DNA of 64,000 nt from Stenocarpella maydis (Eukaryota > Ascomycota > Sordariomycetes > Diaporthales > Diaporthaceae): assembly GCA_002270565.1 (NCBI GenBank), contig NQMI01000003.1, forward strand, positions 1,026,876 through 1,090,875, written 5' to 3'. The position numbers and the translations under genes were made by a program. A model generated the notes under the pieces. It was given only the letters and a program-made list of their open reading frames with translations. It was not told the DNA's origin and ran no database searches. Positions 24,301-35,202 of the stretch are shown one piece after another (position 1 is the stretch's first letter; the number at the start of each line of letters is the position of its first letter).

Positions 24301-25729
24301 TGGCTCATCTCGCCTCGCCCTTTTCTCGCAGTCGCCGGCTTGCTGACTGCCTGGTGGTCTGCCAATACGACTCGCGCCTTTCCCGAATCTGATTCTTGGG
24401 CAGACGACAGGCCCGGCGCTTGTCCGTCAGTAGCGGCTCCCACAAAGTCGCTTCGTATCCGAGCACCGTCTTTTTGGTCTCTGCCCTGGGCTGCCTAACC
24501 AGGCTAGGGTAGCTCAGGATCCAGGGGAAATGGGCGACGGAATCTGGCCGGATCGTCACCAGAAGCTGTCGGAGGGGACCTTGGCAGCACCTCCGGGGCG
24601 TGTTCTCTTGCCGGTCACAGCCAGCCAGCCGGATGCTGTTCAGTTGCCCAGTCCGTATCCCCGCTGGTTTCTCTTCTTCTCTGCGTGCCACAGCAGGGCA
24701 GGAAGGAGAGCTGTGTCTTTTGTGTGTGCGTGCCACCATGTCAGGACCCTGGGCCTGTCCTGCAGGCGGCTGTTGCAGAATGAAAGGCCAAGACCACGAC
24801 CGGGACCAGGATTCAGGACCACGACAGGGACAGGACACGATCACTGGCAGACGTGCAGGTGTTAGCCCCTACCGGCTACCCGGCTCAAGACATGGGGCCA
24901 CCAACCCCGTTCCCACCACCGGATCTGGTGCCCTCGAAATCCCCTCCACCCCAGCTTGCCCAGGCAAAGCCCAGGCAGCCCAGCGACAATAGCTCCTCCA
25001 GCCCTGGATATCTCTCCACCGCCACCAACCAGACCGTCCCAGCTGTGGCGACTACCAAAAAGTACCGAGTACACCCTCCAGATCGATCCTACCCATCACC
25101 TCACTCCACTGGCACCTGCAGCCCTCTTTGGCCGCTCACATGCCCAGCCCACCCAGCCCCCCCAGCCCACCTGTCAGCCAGCCAGCCCGCCATCTCACCC
25201 GTGCAACAGCCATGTCCCTGCGTACCTGCGCGCGTATCGACACTCTGTATGTACGTATGGACCCTGGAAATAGTCCAACACCCGCATGTACATACGTACT
25301 CCGTACTTACTGTATGACTTACTGAACCTGGCCTGGTCCGGTCCTGGTGGTGGTGATGGTCGCTTCCCCTTAATAAACAGGCCCGCCCTTTCCCAAGACC
25401 TGTTCGTTGCGGCCTCTCTTTCCCTTCACAATGCCCATCACTGCTCATAGCAACTTCTCTGTGCTGAAACATTCTTGTGTTTTTTTTTTATAGTTTTATT
25501 TTCCTTGCCTGGTTTCGCCGTCAGTCCACACGCTCGCTATCAGCCCCGTACAAATTTGGCTTGCTTCCACTTGCCGGGCCTCACCTGTCTCCCGGTCCAG
25601 ATCAGACCACCGCTATAAACGACAACAGAGTTAATACACTTGCTCTCTCCCACTCTCGCTTCTCTCGCTTCAGCGCACATACTCACCTAGCTTCCCACCA
25701 TCACGCCAAGCCAAGACCCCACCGGCAGC
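21374..25729. other. Gene-free region and promoter of the Crh-type gene
   Basis: No gene is supported over 4.3 kb. A C11T10 run lies at 23095-23115 and a TACTCCGTA motif at 25298. The last 150 bases before 25730 are pyrimidine-rich (TCTCTCCCACTCTCGCTTC type), as common just upstream of well-expressed fungal genes, with a CTATAAAC sequence at about 25612. They are probably the core promoter and 5' leader of the next gene. Confidence 0.4.
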
Positions 25730-26964
25730 ATGCTCTCCAGGTTGGCTTCCGCCACGGCTGTGGTGCTCGCCGCATCGTCCCTCACCAGCGCTCAGACCTT
25801 CAGCGCTTGCAACCCTCTCAAGAAGACTGGTGAGTCTGCAAAAACCACACGCCCCCTGGGGCCGGCATCTCATTGTACATGTGACTGACAATTTCAGGCT
25901 GCCCTGCCGACCCTGCTATTGGCGCAAAACAGCAGACTATTGACTTCACCAAGGGCGAGAGTGACTTCTTCACGCCCGCCGTAGGCACCACTGTGACGTA
26001 CGACCCGTCCCTCGGTGCTGTCTTCACCATCAACAAGGAGACCGAAGCTCCCACCTTCACCTCTGTTGGCTACCTCTTCTTCGGCCGCATTGATGTTGTC
26101 GTACGGGCCTCGGTCGGCACCGGTATCGTCACCTCGTTCGTCCTGCAGTCGGACGACCTCGACGAGATCGACTGGGAGTGGCTCGGAGGTGACACGACCC
26201 AGGTCCAGACCAACTACTTCAGCAAGGGTAATACGACCACCTACGACCGTGGTGGCTTCTCCTCGGTCGGCACCCCCCAGGAGTCGTTCCACACATACAC
26301 CATCGACTGGACCCCGGAGAAGCTTGACTGGATCATTGATGGCGCTGTCGTCAGGACCCTGACCTACGCCTCTGCCAACGGAGGCTCCACCTACCCCCAG
26401 ACCCCCATGCAGATCAAGCTCGGAACCTGGGTCGCCGGCCGCAAGGACGCCCCCAAGGGTACTGTGGAGTGGGCTGGTGGATACACCGACTTCTCCCAGG
26501 CTCCCTTCAACGGCTACTACAAGAGCGTCACTGTCCAGGACTACATGAACGGCGCCAAGAGCGCTGGGTCGTACGTCTACGGCGACCAGAGCGGCACCTA
26601 CCAGTCCATCAAGATCGAGCAGGGCGATGGCCAGAGCGACGGTGCTCAGAGCTCCTCCGCCAAGCCATCCGCCACCGACGGCTCCAAGAGCGCTGCCTCG
26701 ACCCTCTCGACCGTCACTGGCTCCGCCAGCCTCTCCGCATCCGTGACCGAGGGTATTACCCTGGCCACCGGCTCGCCCAGCAGTGACAACAGCACAACCA
26801 CCGGGGCCGAATCCACCGGCACATCGGGCTCCACGAGCTCAGGCTCGTCTTCCTCCTCTGGCAGCACCCCCAGCCAGAGCGTCGTTACCGCCGGCGCAAG
26901 CACCAAGTCCGGAATTAACTTCGCCTTGCTGGGCGCTGCCATGTTCGCTCTGCTCTCCCTGTAG
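25730..26964 (+). CDS. GPI-anchored GH16 Crh-type chitin-glucan transglycosylase
   Basis: Two exons, 25730-25829 and 25898-26964, give 388 residues; the junction (KKT-GCPADPA) sits in the conserved N-terminal region. A signal peptide spans about residues 1-21 (ending TSAQ). The GH16 active site is Glu123, Asp125 and Glu127 in DEIDWEWLGGD: nucleophile, supporting Asp and acid/base. The catalytic domain is followed by a Ser/Thr/Gly-rich linker from about residue 275 and a hydrophobic C-terminal tail (INFALLGAAMFALLSL) without charged residues after it, the pattern for GPI attachment. Crh enzymes link chitin to beta-glucan in the cell wall, outside the plasma membrane. A pyrimidine-rich leader precedes the ATG. 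The family and anchoring are clear; the exact paralogue (Crh1, Crh2/Utr2 or an Aspergillus Crf-like form) is not. Confidence 0.93.
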
Positions 26965-29247
26965 GACAAGAAGGCCGATTCCGAACTTGCACGAGCCGAC
27001 TAATATTTCTTTTCACAACACCTTCCCTTTTTACACACGGGGCCATAGACCTGGGCATCGGCTGCTCTGGTCATCGACTGCTCTGGTTCTTTGGACCTAT
27101 TCACCCGACATAAGACTTTGTAACCGGTCGGCTCTTTGCACAGGCAGACATGAAACCACTTGTTATCTCCGATGGTTGGTGCGGGTGGTCCTGACGTTGT
27201 AACGGACGAGCGAACGATGGCATACGGGCAGACGGGTCTAGCTGATGCATGATACCAATTTATCTTGATTATTTTGTTCATTTTTGACGAGGCATTGTTA
27301 TTTGAGACCACCACACCTTTTTGGGAGGACCATGGATGGAAGGCGGTCGGGATGTTTGCTAGGTGCGTGGAGGAGGAGGGGTTATAGATAGAAAGTCACT
27401 TGTGCCACCCAAAGTGGAAAAAAAAGAAGACCGCAAAATAGAAACCCACCAGCAGAGGTTATACGCACGCTTTGGTTTCTCCCTATCCTGCGAGGCCCCG
27501 TTGCGTGTTACGAACCGTGAACCACATCTCGCGTAAGCGTGAGCCCGTATGCTTTGCTGACTTTGGTAGACAACATCCGCTGCTGTGATACTTTGCCGCG
27601 TAAGACCGTGTCTTTCTCTACCGCTTCTACCATGCACCATTCAGGGGGTTGTTTTGTCCCCCACCACGCACCTGACCTGCGACACAGATGCCGAGCAGCC
27701 GCTCCAAGGAATCATCAGACCAATGTTATTCCTTACCCTTCAGCCACCTCCCCCCCCTCATTTTGATTTCTCAACTACCCAGGCGCCCAGGCGCCGAGCT
27801 CGCCGCAATAAGGGGCTCTGTCTCCCAAGAGAAGTGCCCCAGGACGGCTTTTCTCATTTTGGGGGGCGGGTGGGTAAATGAACGTTGGTGTTGGCGCCTG
27901 CCTCATCTGGGCTAGGTGCTTTCCAGGGTGTGTGTGGTCATTATTACCTACCTGGTGGACACCCAGACAGCTCGAGCTTGATGCGAAGGAGTGAGGTAGC
28001 CGGGTAGGTACTTCGAGGTTGGTACCACGGGGACTGGGGCATAAGCAGGTAAGTGGAGGCGGCTCCGCCTCTGCGTGCGCTACCGCAAGGTACCGACGGC
28101 CCTGGACTGTGGCTAGTGGGATGATTTTTTGTTGGTATGAATTTTTGTTGGTTTTTGTTTTTGTTTTGGGTGGGTGGAGGATCGGTCACGGGTTGGGACG
28201 TGATAGGATTTGCGGTGCATGTTTTGAGATGAGGCCTGGCGGGGGGGGGGGGCGCCCTCGCGCCCCTGGGAAGGATGGCCTGCCTGTCTTGTCTGCCTGC
28301 TTGGCTGTCTGGGCTTCGTGAGGGAGAATAAATGACCCGGTGCGGACCAAGCCTAGGCAGAGACGCCGTCATCAAATGTACCGTGGTCGACTACGGTGTT
28401 GCTAACTACTAATATCCCCTGGCCGCCGGGGCTCTCGAGTAGACACGCCTGTGGCACCTAAGCGGAGGGATATACGGCACGGGAAATGTTGAGATGGGCA
28501 ATATTGCCTTGAAATAGTTGCCCAGTAGGACATGTGCGAGAAGAACCCTACGTCTCTGTCTCTCGATGACTGGGGTTGGCGGTCATCCGGATGAGATCAA
28601 TTCATCCTTGGTGATGCCTTTTGGAGCCCTGTTCCACTGCCTACCCGCTCCTGAGCAGAACACCCAAGATTCTGCCTACCCTGGCTGGTTGATCAGCCTT
28701 GGTGAATAGCCTGTGATTCTCGGGTGGGGGCTGGCACCGGGACTTGATCTGCCTGTGGCAGACGGACAGGTGAGAATGAGCGCTTCGGTGGCCCGGTACT
28801 ACTTTTCTCAGTTGCCTGTTACTGCGATACATTCTCTACGCGTGCACCATGCTAGACCGAGAGTACAAGATTTGTGACTACCTAGGTATCTATCCTACCA
28901 GCCTATATCTGTCAGCAGGCCTTACACGACCTGTCCGTATATACCCACATTTGCGCGTCCCACTCGGAAACTATGACGAGGGAGACGCGAGGCGATCGTC
29001 TATGGCCAGGTACAAGTTTGCTTTTGTCGTATTTTAGGGGATGGCCTAGTATGAGATGATTCAGACATATTGTACTGCTTGATAGTATAAAGTCTAGGCC
29101 AACATATACAAGCCGGACGGATGTCCGAGGGTGAGAAAAGCTGCCCTTGCATAACGCAAGAAGTCACCTTCACTCTATTTCGCGGCAGGGCCAATATGTT
29201 CAGATGTAGACCTGGGTTCGCCTCAAGGCGCACTCCCCAGCATCTCC
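26965..29247. other. Gene-free region between Crh-type gene and MAK5-like gene
   Basis: The 3' ends of the flanking genes converge here. No coding region is supported. A run of 12 G lies at 28241-28252 and a perfect TACCTAGGTA palindrome at 28879-28888. Confidence 0.5.
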
Positions 29248-31656
29248 TCAGTCGTCCAGCTCCAGCTTGCCGACTTGGCCCAGGAAGTTCCCTTTCGCCC
29301 CGTCCCTCAACAGCTCGTCCATATCCACACCGCCTCCTGCGATGTACTTCTCGCTGACACCGGCGTTGACACGCCTTGACAGCAACTCGCGCAACTGAGC
29401 CCTCAACGCGCCGACCTCAGCCTTGGACAGCGCCCGCGCCTCGTCCTGCTTAGCCTTGCGGCCGCTGCCACGCCCGCCCCACTGGCCCATATGCTCGAGG
29501 TCCTCTGAGTCGTACTCGACGCCGAGCTCCTCAGCCGCGTTGCGCATCCAGTCGTCCTCCTTGCTGCCCTTCTCCTTGGCGAGCTGCGCGTCCGCAATGC
29601 GCTTGGCCAGCGCCACCCGCTCCTTGAGACGCCCCACCAGCTGCCGGTCCACGTCGATGGTGCGGATGAAGAAGTCTTTCTTGCGGCTCAGCCCGGACCC
29701 CGGCCTCGCTGTCGCGTGCACCTTGGCGATCAGCCGCCGCGTCGACACCACCTCCTCGGGCGCGCATAGCAGCACGCTCTGCCCCGACTGCGCCGCGCGC
29801 GCCGTTCGCCCCGACCGGTGCACGTAGGCATCGGCCGCGCGGGGTACATGGTAGTGGATCACGACGTCAATACCTGGGATGTCGAGACCACGGGCAGCAA
29901 CGTCCGTGGCGAGGAGGATGGCGTGTGTGCCCGGCTTGGCGCTTGTGAAGCGCTCCACGGAGCGTAATCTGGCCTTCTGGGCCATCTGCGAGTGGAGAGC
30001 GTGGACTGGGAGGTTGAGGTTCTGCAGCATGGGCAGCAGGCGGCGCACCGAGCCGATTGAGTTGCTGAAGACAAGAATGCGTTGCGTTGGCTGGAGGAGA
30101 ATCAGAGAGTAGAGATACAGATCCTATTGTAAGGTTAGTGTTTTTTGGGGGGAAGGGGGGGGGGCTCTCGGGATGGAGCACTTCTCAACGTTACCTTTTC
30201 CATCGCACCACATTCCACCAGACCCTCCTTGAGTCCCTTCGCCATCTGGGCCACTGGGTTGACGTCGACGAATTTGGGCTTGTCTTCTCGGAAGTTCAAC
30301 TTCTTCAAAAGGTACTCCATAGATTCTTGCGAGTCCATCAAGTTGGATTTACCCTTCCCAGCCAGCTTCTGCTGGAGGTTCTTGTTAAACGTGGCAGAAA
30401 AGACCAGCGTCTGTCTTGGGTAGAGCTCTGGCTCCTCGTCATCCTCGTCCACCTCAATTCTGTCGATGGCCTTTAGGATTTCCTCTGCCTCTTTGAAATG
30501 GCCATCCGTGAGAAGACGGTCAGCCTCATCAACCACCAGGAAATTGACCTTTTTGAAGGATTCCAGCAAGACGCTGCTTGAGCTCAGGACTTCCCAAAGA
30601 CGACCAGGAGTCCCAATCACTATGTCTGCCTTTTCAAGCTGCCGTTGTTGCTTATGTACCGACAGACCGCCCGTCACTGAACAGATATAAGGCGGTGTGG
30701 TGAGCCCTTCGCACAGCGCTTTGACATGATTTGTGATTTGGTGGGCGAGCTCTCTGGTCGGGGACATGATCAAGCCTATTGGCGACTTCTTTTCCACGGA
30801 TTTACCCTCTCCGTGCCGCGAGAGCCACGCCTCAACAATGGGTATAGCAAACGCCAGCGTTTTCCCGGACCCAGTCGAAGCCTTGCCGATGACGTCGTGC
30901 CCAGCTACGATTTTTCGTATAGCTGCAGACTGTATATCGGTCGGTTTTGTGAACTTGAGCCGAGCAAGACAGGTGACCATCTGCGGAGACAGTTCCAGGG
31001 ATGCCCAATCTGACATGTCCACGTCCTCTCCCGCATCATCTACAGCAGCATCCCCGGCCGAGGCAAACACATTGCTCTCTAGCTCTTGGTCCCCTGTCGT
31101 CTGGGACGCAGCCTTATTCTTTGCATCTCTTCCCTGTTGCTTCTTTTCCTTCTTCTGCGCCTGTTGTGTCTCCTTGGTGGCATCTTTCTTGGTTTTGGTT
31201 TTGGTTTTTGTGGGCGCCGCCGCATCGGATTCCGAAGGAGACGGCTCCTCGTTTTGATGGTGTGTTTCGAGTGGCGGAGTTTCTGCTGCGTCGTCCCCGA
31301 AGCCTTCGAACTCGTCGTCTTCGTCTCTGTTAGGAGCAGATGCATCATGCGTGACCTGGTTCGACGTTAGTGCCCAGGTAGAGTGAGTGGCAAAGGGGCC
31401 GAGGAAGACTGCTTACAAACTTGACCACATTCCCGTTGCGCACGACATCGACACCACTAATCTCCTCGAGGCCAAAGAAGCCCTCGGCGTCATTGAACAT
31501 CTCGGGCAGATCGACGGGCTTCCATGCCAGCGAGTTGGCGTCGACGACGCGCTTTGGCTTGGAGGACTTGGCGGACTTGGATGGTTTGGCGGGAGCATTC
31601 TTCCTCTTCTTCACAGGCGCGCTGGCAACGGCCTGTCTCTTCCTCTTCTCCGCCAT
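29248..31656 (-). CDS. MAK5: DEAD-box ATP-dependent RNA helicase, MAK5/DDX24 type
   Basis: Three exons on the minus strand, 31656-31417, 31355-30195 and 30123-29248, give 758 residues. The N-terminus ([20 protein letters not shown]) is specific to the MAK5 branch, followed by an acidic and then Lys/Thr-rich linker. Helicase motifs run in order: Q-motif region [12 protein letters not shown]; motif I ASTGSGKT (239-246); PTREL (279-283); DEAD (356-359); SAT (400-402); [13 protein letters not shown]; and HRSGRTAR (569-576). MAK5 works in the nucleolus in 60S ribosomal subunit assembly. Intron 1 is 61 nt; intron 2 is 71 nt, contains a run of 10 G and has branch site CTAAC. The gene is head-to-head with the TRM7-like gene about 660 bp away. 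Confidence 0.92.
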
Positions 31657-32316
31657 GTTGTCTGTTTGAAACGGTGCTCGCACGTAGATGATTGGCTGGC
31701 AGTGGCAAGGTTGCGGATGAAGAGGGAGGTGCGCGCAGTTGGCCGTCGTCTCTTCCCAACAGACGTGATGCACGCAGAGAAGAGAGACCCCCCAAAAAAA
31801 AAAAAAAAAAGGCATGGCAAGAGCTAGGTGGGGGATCGAGTCTGCACGAACCACGAGCTTAATTCAGCCCTACGACCACAAGTTAGTGCACTACCTAGCT
31901 AGGTGGCCGTTATCTAAATGCCCCGCTACTGAGAGACTTGAACGGCCCAGGGCTCCCTCCCTCCTAAACGTCATGTTCATATGTAGGTAGCCAGCGGGGA
32001 TGTAATCCTATTCTTCCAGGTCTCCCCAGAGTTCTTCAGTCTCCAACCACGTGCTGCTTATTATCATCGTTGGGCTGAGGCCAGAGTCTACCTATATGTG
32101 TACTCAAGTACCTAGGTAGGCAATCTAGCAGTGTCCCTCAGGGGACTGCCTAACACCCATTTGGCTTTGGACCCCTGTGGTTTTTGTAACCTACCCAAGT
32201 AGGTGCATGCAGAACTGTTGGAAATTTTTGGCGAGGAACCTCGCCGAAGCAACCCCTCAAAACAACTGAATGCGGCTCGGATCCTATTTCCGATCTCATC
32301 CAACCCGGATCTCATA
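31657..32316. promoter_or_regulatory. Divergent promoter region between MAK5-like and TRM7-like genes
   Basis: The 660 bases between two divergent start codons must hold both promoters. An A-tract of about 17 bases lies at 31794-31810. Related CTAGGTA elements are clustered: CTACCTAGCTAGGTGG near 31892, a perfect TACCTAGGTA at 32109-32118, and CTACCCAAGTAGGTGC near 32192. No coding frame is supported. Whether the palindromes are regulatory is unknown. Confidence 0.5.
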
Positions 32317-33597
32317 ATGGGCAAATCTTCAAAGGACAAGCGTGATGCTTATTATAGGCTTGCAAAAGAGCAAGGCTGGCGCGCTCGGAGTGCCTTCAAG
32401 CTCCTCCAGCTCGATGAAGGTATGCCAAACACACAATGCTGCAGCGGCACTCTGCCCCAGCCCTCCCGCCGTCGTCTCGTACGAGGACCACCCATGTGCT
32501 GACTTAGATTGCCGGCAGAGTTCAACCTCTTCGAGGACGTCACCCGCGTGGTGGACCTGTGCGCAGCCCCGGGGAGTTGGTCACAGGTCCTCTCCCGTGT
32601 GCTCATCAAGGGCGACAAGTCCGGCCGCGCCGCATGGCAGGACAAGGAGGCCTACCTGCGGCAGCAGATGCTGCGCGTCTTTGCCCCGGAGGCAGCAGCC
32701 GCCATTGACGTCAAGCCAAGCGGCGGCGAGCTCAGGCCACCCAAGGATGTCAAGATCGTCTCCATAGATCTGCAGCCCATAAGCCCGCTGCCAGGCATCG
32801 TCACCCTCCGCGCCGACATCACACACCCGGCGACCGTCCCTCTCCTCCTGAAAGCACTGGATCCCGACTACGACCCAACCAAGAGGAGTCAGCAGGCCTC
32901 TCATCCCGTGGATCTGGTGCTGAGCGATGGCGCACCCGACGTCACTGGCCTTCACGACCTGGACATCTACGTCCAGTCGCAGCTGCTCTTCGCGGCCCTC
33001 AATCTGGCCCTCTGCGTGCTGAAGCCAGGCGGGAAATTTGTGGCCAAGATATTCCGCGGCAGAAATGTCGATGTCTTGTACGCGCAGCTGAAACTCTTCT
33101 TCGAGCGCGTCGTCGTGGCCAAGCCCCGCTCCTCCAGAGCCAGCAGCATCGAGGCTTTCATAGTCTGTCTCAACTTCCAACCCCCGCCAGGCTTTATAGC
33201 GAGCCTGGACGAGCCGCTTGGTATCGGTCACAGATTGGCGCAGATGACCAAGGAGAGGGCCCACGGTCTGCCTATCATCGCGAAGACGATAATGCAGAAC
33301 TCTGTCACTGGCGCCTGGGACGTCACGTCAGAGGCCAGCTCGCACGCCCGGCAAGATGGAATTGACGAGGTGGAAATAGGCCATGAAACGGATGGCGATG
33401 CGCAAGATGTCCGGTGGATCGCTCCCTTTATTGCGTGCGGTGATCTTTCTGCCTTTGACTCGGATGCATCATACCAGTTACCGGAAGACCATGTCACGCT
33501 GGATCCTGTCCAGCCTCCTACTGCTCCGCCATATAAACGAGCTATCGAGATGAGGAGGGCGGCTGGTGGGGCATACGGCAAGACAGTAAAAAGCTAA
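32317..33597 (+). CDS. TRM7: FtsJ-type tRNA 2'-O-ribose methyltransferase, TRM7-like
   Basis: Exons 32317-32419 and 32519-33597 give 393 residues. The protein begins [20 protein letters not shown], highly conserved in TRM7/FTSJ1. The intron falls inside LQLDE-EFNLFE. The SAM-binding motif is [12 protein letters not shown] (46-57) and the catalytic Lys-Asp-Lys-Glu tetrad can be placed at Lys28, Asp171 (LSDGAPD), Lys211 (GGKFVAKIF) and Glu246 (SSIEAFIVC). TRM7 methylates riboses at positions 32 and 34 of the anticodon loop of some tRNAs, in the cytoplasm, with partner proteins. Compared with yeast TRM7 it has an insertion of about 40 residues after GDKSG and a C-terminal extension of about 80 residues. 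The start is fixed by the conserved N-terminus. Confidence 0.92.
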
Positions 33598-33833
33598 TTG
33601 CAATTTTATAACCATCTATGGCCCTGGAGGTCCGACGGCAACCTCGAACCGCTCGCCGCCGCCTCCTGTGGGATTGGCCAATCGTGGTTTGGGAGCAGGT
33701 CTCGCAGGACCAAGGCCGACAGTCTTGTCGGCCAACAACCAATCCAATTATCAACATAGCTCACCTCGAGCTATACCACCGCTTCTCGCTGCCGCCCTCT
33801 AGTGACTGCTTCTGCTGTCTGGTGAGTGCAGAA

Positions 33834-34055
33834 ATGGCGGCAGCCATGCAGACCAGCACACTGGGAAATCCCCGTCCAACTGCCCTACCTGATGCACCAG
33901 CTACTGGCGATATCAGCTCGGGACAAGAGCAAGCGGGTGACCAAAGACGACAGGAGGGCATCATAACTCCAATGGCGGAACAGCTCCAGAACCACACCAT
34001 CACAATTTTTAACGACTCCAGCCCACTGATTCAGTCACTCATGAGTCCAAAGTAG
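33834..34055 (+). CDS. Possible small protein, 73 residues, unknown function
   Basis: An ATG-initiated frame of 73 residues lies 237 bases after the TRM7-like stop codon. It has an Ala/Thr/Pro-rich N-terminal half (TSTLGNPRPTALPDAPATGD), a Gln/Glu-rich middle and a more ordered end (AEQLQNHTITIFNDSSPLIQ). I recognise no domain, signal peptide or membrane segment. The sequence TGGTGAGTGCAG just upstream resembles splice-site sequence, so the start could differ. Composition is protein-like and no competing gene overlaps it, but conservation must decide. It could also be chance coding potential in the 3' flank. Confidence 0.38.
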   Translation: MAAAMQTSTLGNPRPTALPDAPATGDISSGQEQAGDQRRQEGIITPMAEQLQNHTITIFNDSSPLIQSLMSPK

Positions 34056-35202
34056 AGCAGGACAATGTACTCGTGAGGCTATGGTTGGGGTTCCGGGGAT
34101 AGAGCCTGCGGGTTGGTGTTGTATTTGGATCCAAGTAGATCACTCCGGTAGAGGGCGCAAGACAGCTTTATCGCAAGAGCTGCGTCACAAAAACAAACAC
34201 TGGTTGCTCAGGTTTTGGTCACAATTGGTTTTATGATACGGACAGACACAAGAGCCGAGGACAGCGGCATGGAAATCGCCGTTCTTGCCACGGGCGACGA
34301 GTCTCAGGTTAAGCAGCCTGGGTCATGTTCATCGGATGTATATTGGTGGAAAAGATGGTGTGTGCGCGAGGTTGGCACGACAGAGGCCCGAGGTCACTCG
34401 TGGCGAACGACTTACAGCATGGTCCGAATATGGAAATGATGGATGATAAGATTCCGGACATCTACATAACACGAGGGTATTTGCGACAAAGCTGCTGCTA
34501 ATGCAAGATCCATCCAGATGGACAGGAAAGGAAAATAGGGCGAGGTAAGAAACCAAATAGGAGAAATGCCAAACGCATGCCCCTCGAGGTGCCTCGCGTT
34601 TTTTTTTCGTCCAACCCATAAAATCATCTACACCATGAACGTAGTCCGAAAACATACACACATGTCCAGCCCAAGCTTTGGTGCCAACCCGAGAATATCT
34701 ACACTGGTAGAGTGAAGGGGAGTGAGTTGGAAAGAGGTGGGGGGNGGGGGGGGGGGGGGAGGCAAGTATCTGGGTAGACGACGCGAACACCCCATCGTAC
34801 CGCATCATTTCCGGAAGTCGAAGGCAAACTCCCTTCGTGGCACCCAGTCTTGTTGGATGACAAGGTTCACTGTACTTTTGGAGCCGTATATAACCGCCCG
34901 CGCATCTAATCCATTGCGGCGTGGGTGGTGAGGAGTTCTTGGCCACAGGCACACACCCTGAGCACGTCATATGTCGTGCGCGTGGCTTGAGCGCGGCTCA
35001 TCGGCCACCCCTACACCCCTAGAAAGGGAGCGCCCGCACTGTTAAAAGGCTCCTCGCCACCATCCTCGAGACAGCCCGGCCCTTCTCTCCTGACCCGTCC
35101 CAATTTCCGGGTCTAGAATTTCCGCCGTGGACGTTCTAGGGTCGCCGATATCCGGATGCCTGGGACAAGGCCGGAAAGTAACATGGCCAGACGCCAACCG
35201 CC
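34056..35202. other. Intergenic region with ambiguous poly-G run
   Basis: No gene is supported. A G-rich homopolymer at 34739-34759 is interrupted by an undetermined base N at 34745, so its true length is uncertain. Part of this stretch is presumably the 3' untranslated region of the Zn2Cys6 regulator gene. Confidence 0.5.

Noticed and set aside
24305..24844. 179-codon minus-strand frame
   Set aside because: Overlapped by several equally long frames on the other strand, no motif, and no splice or start context; treated as chance.
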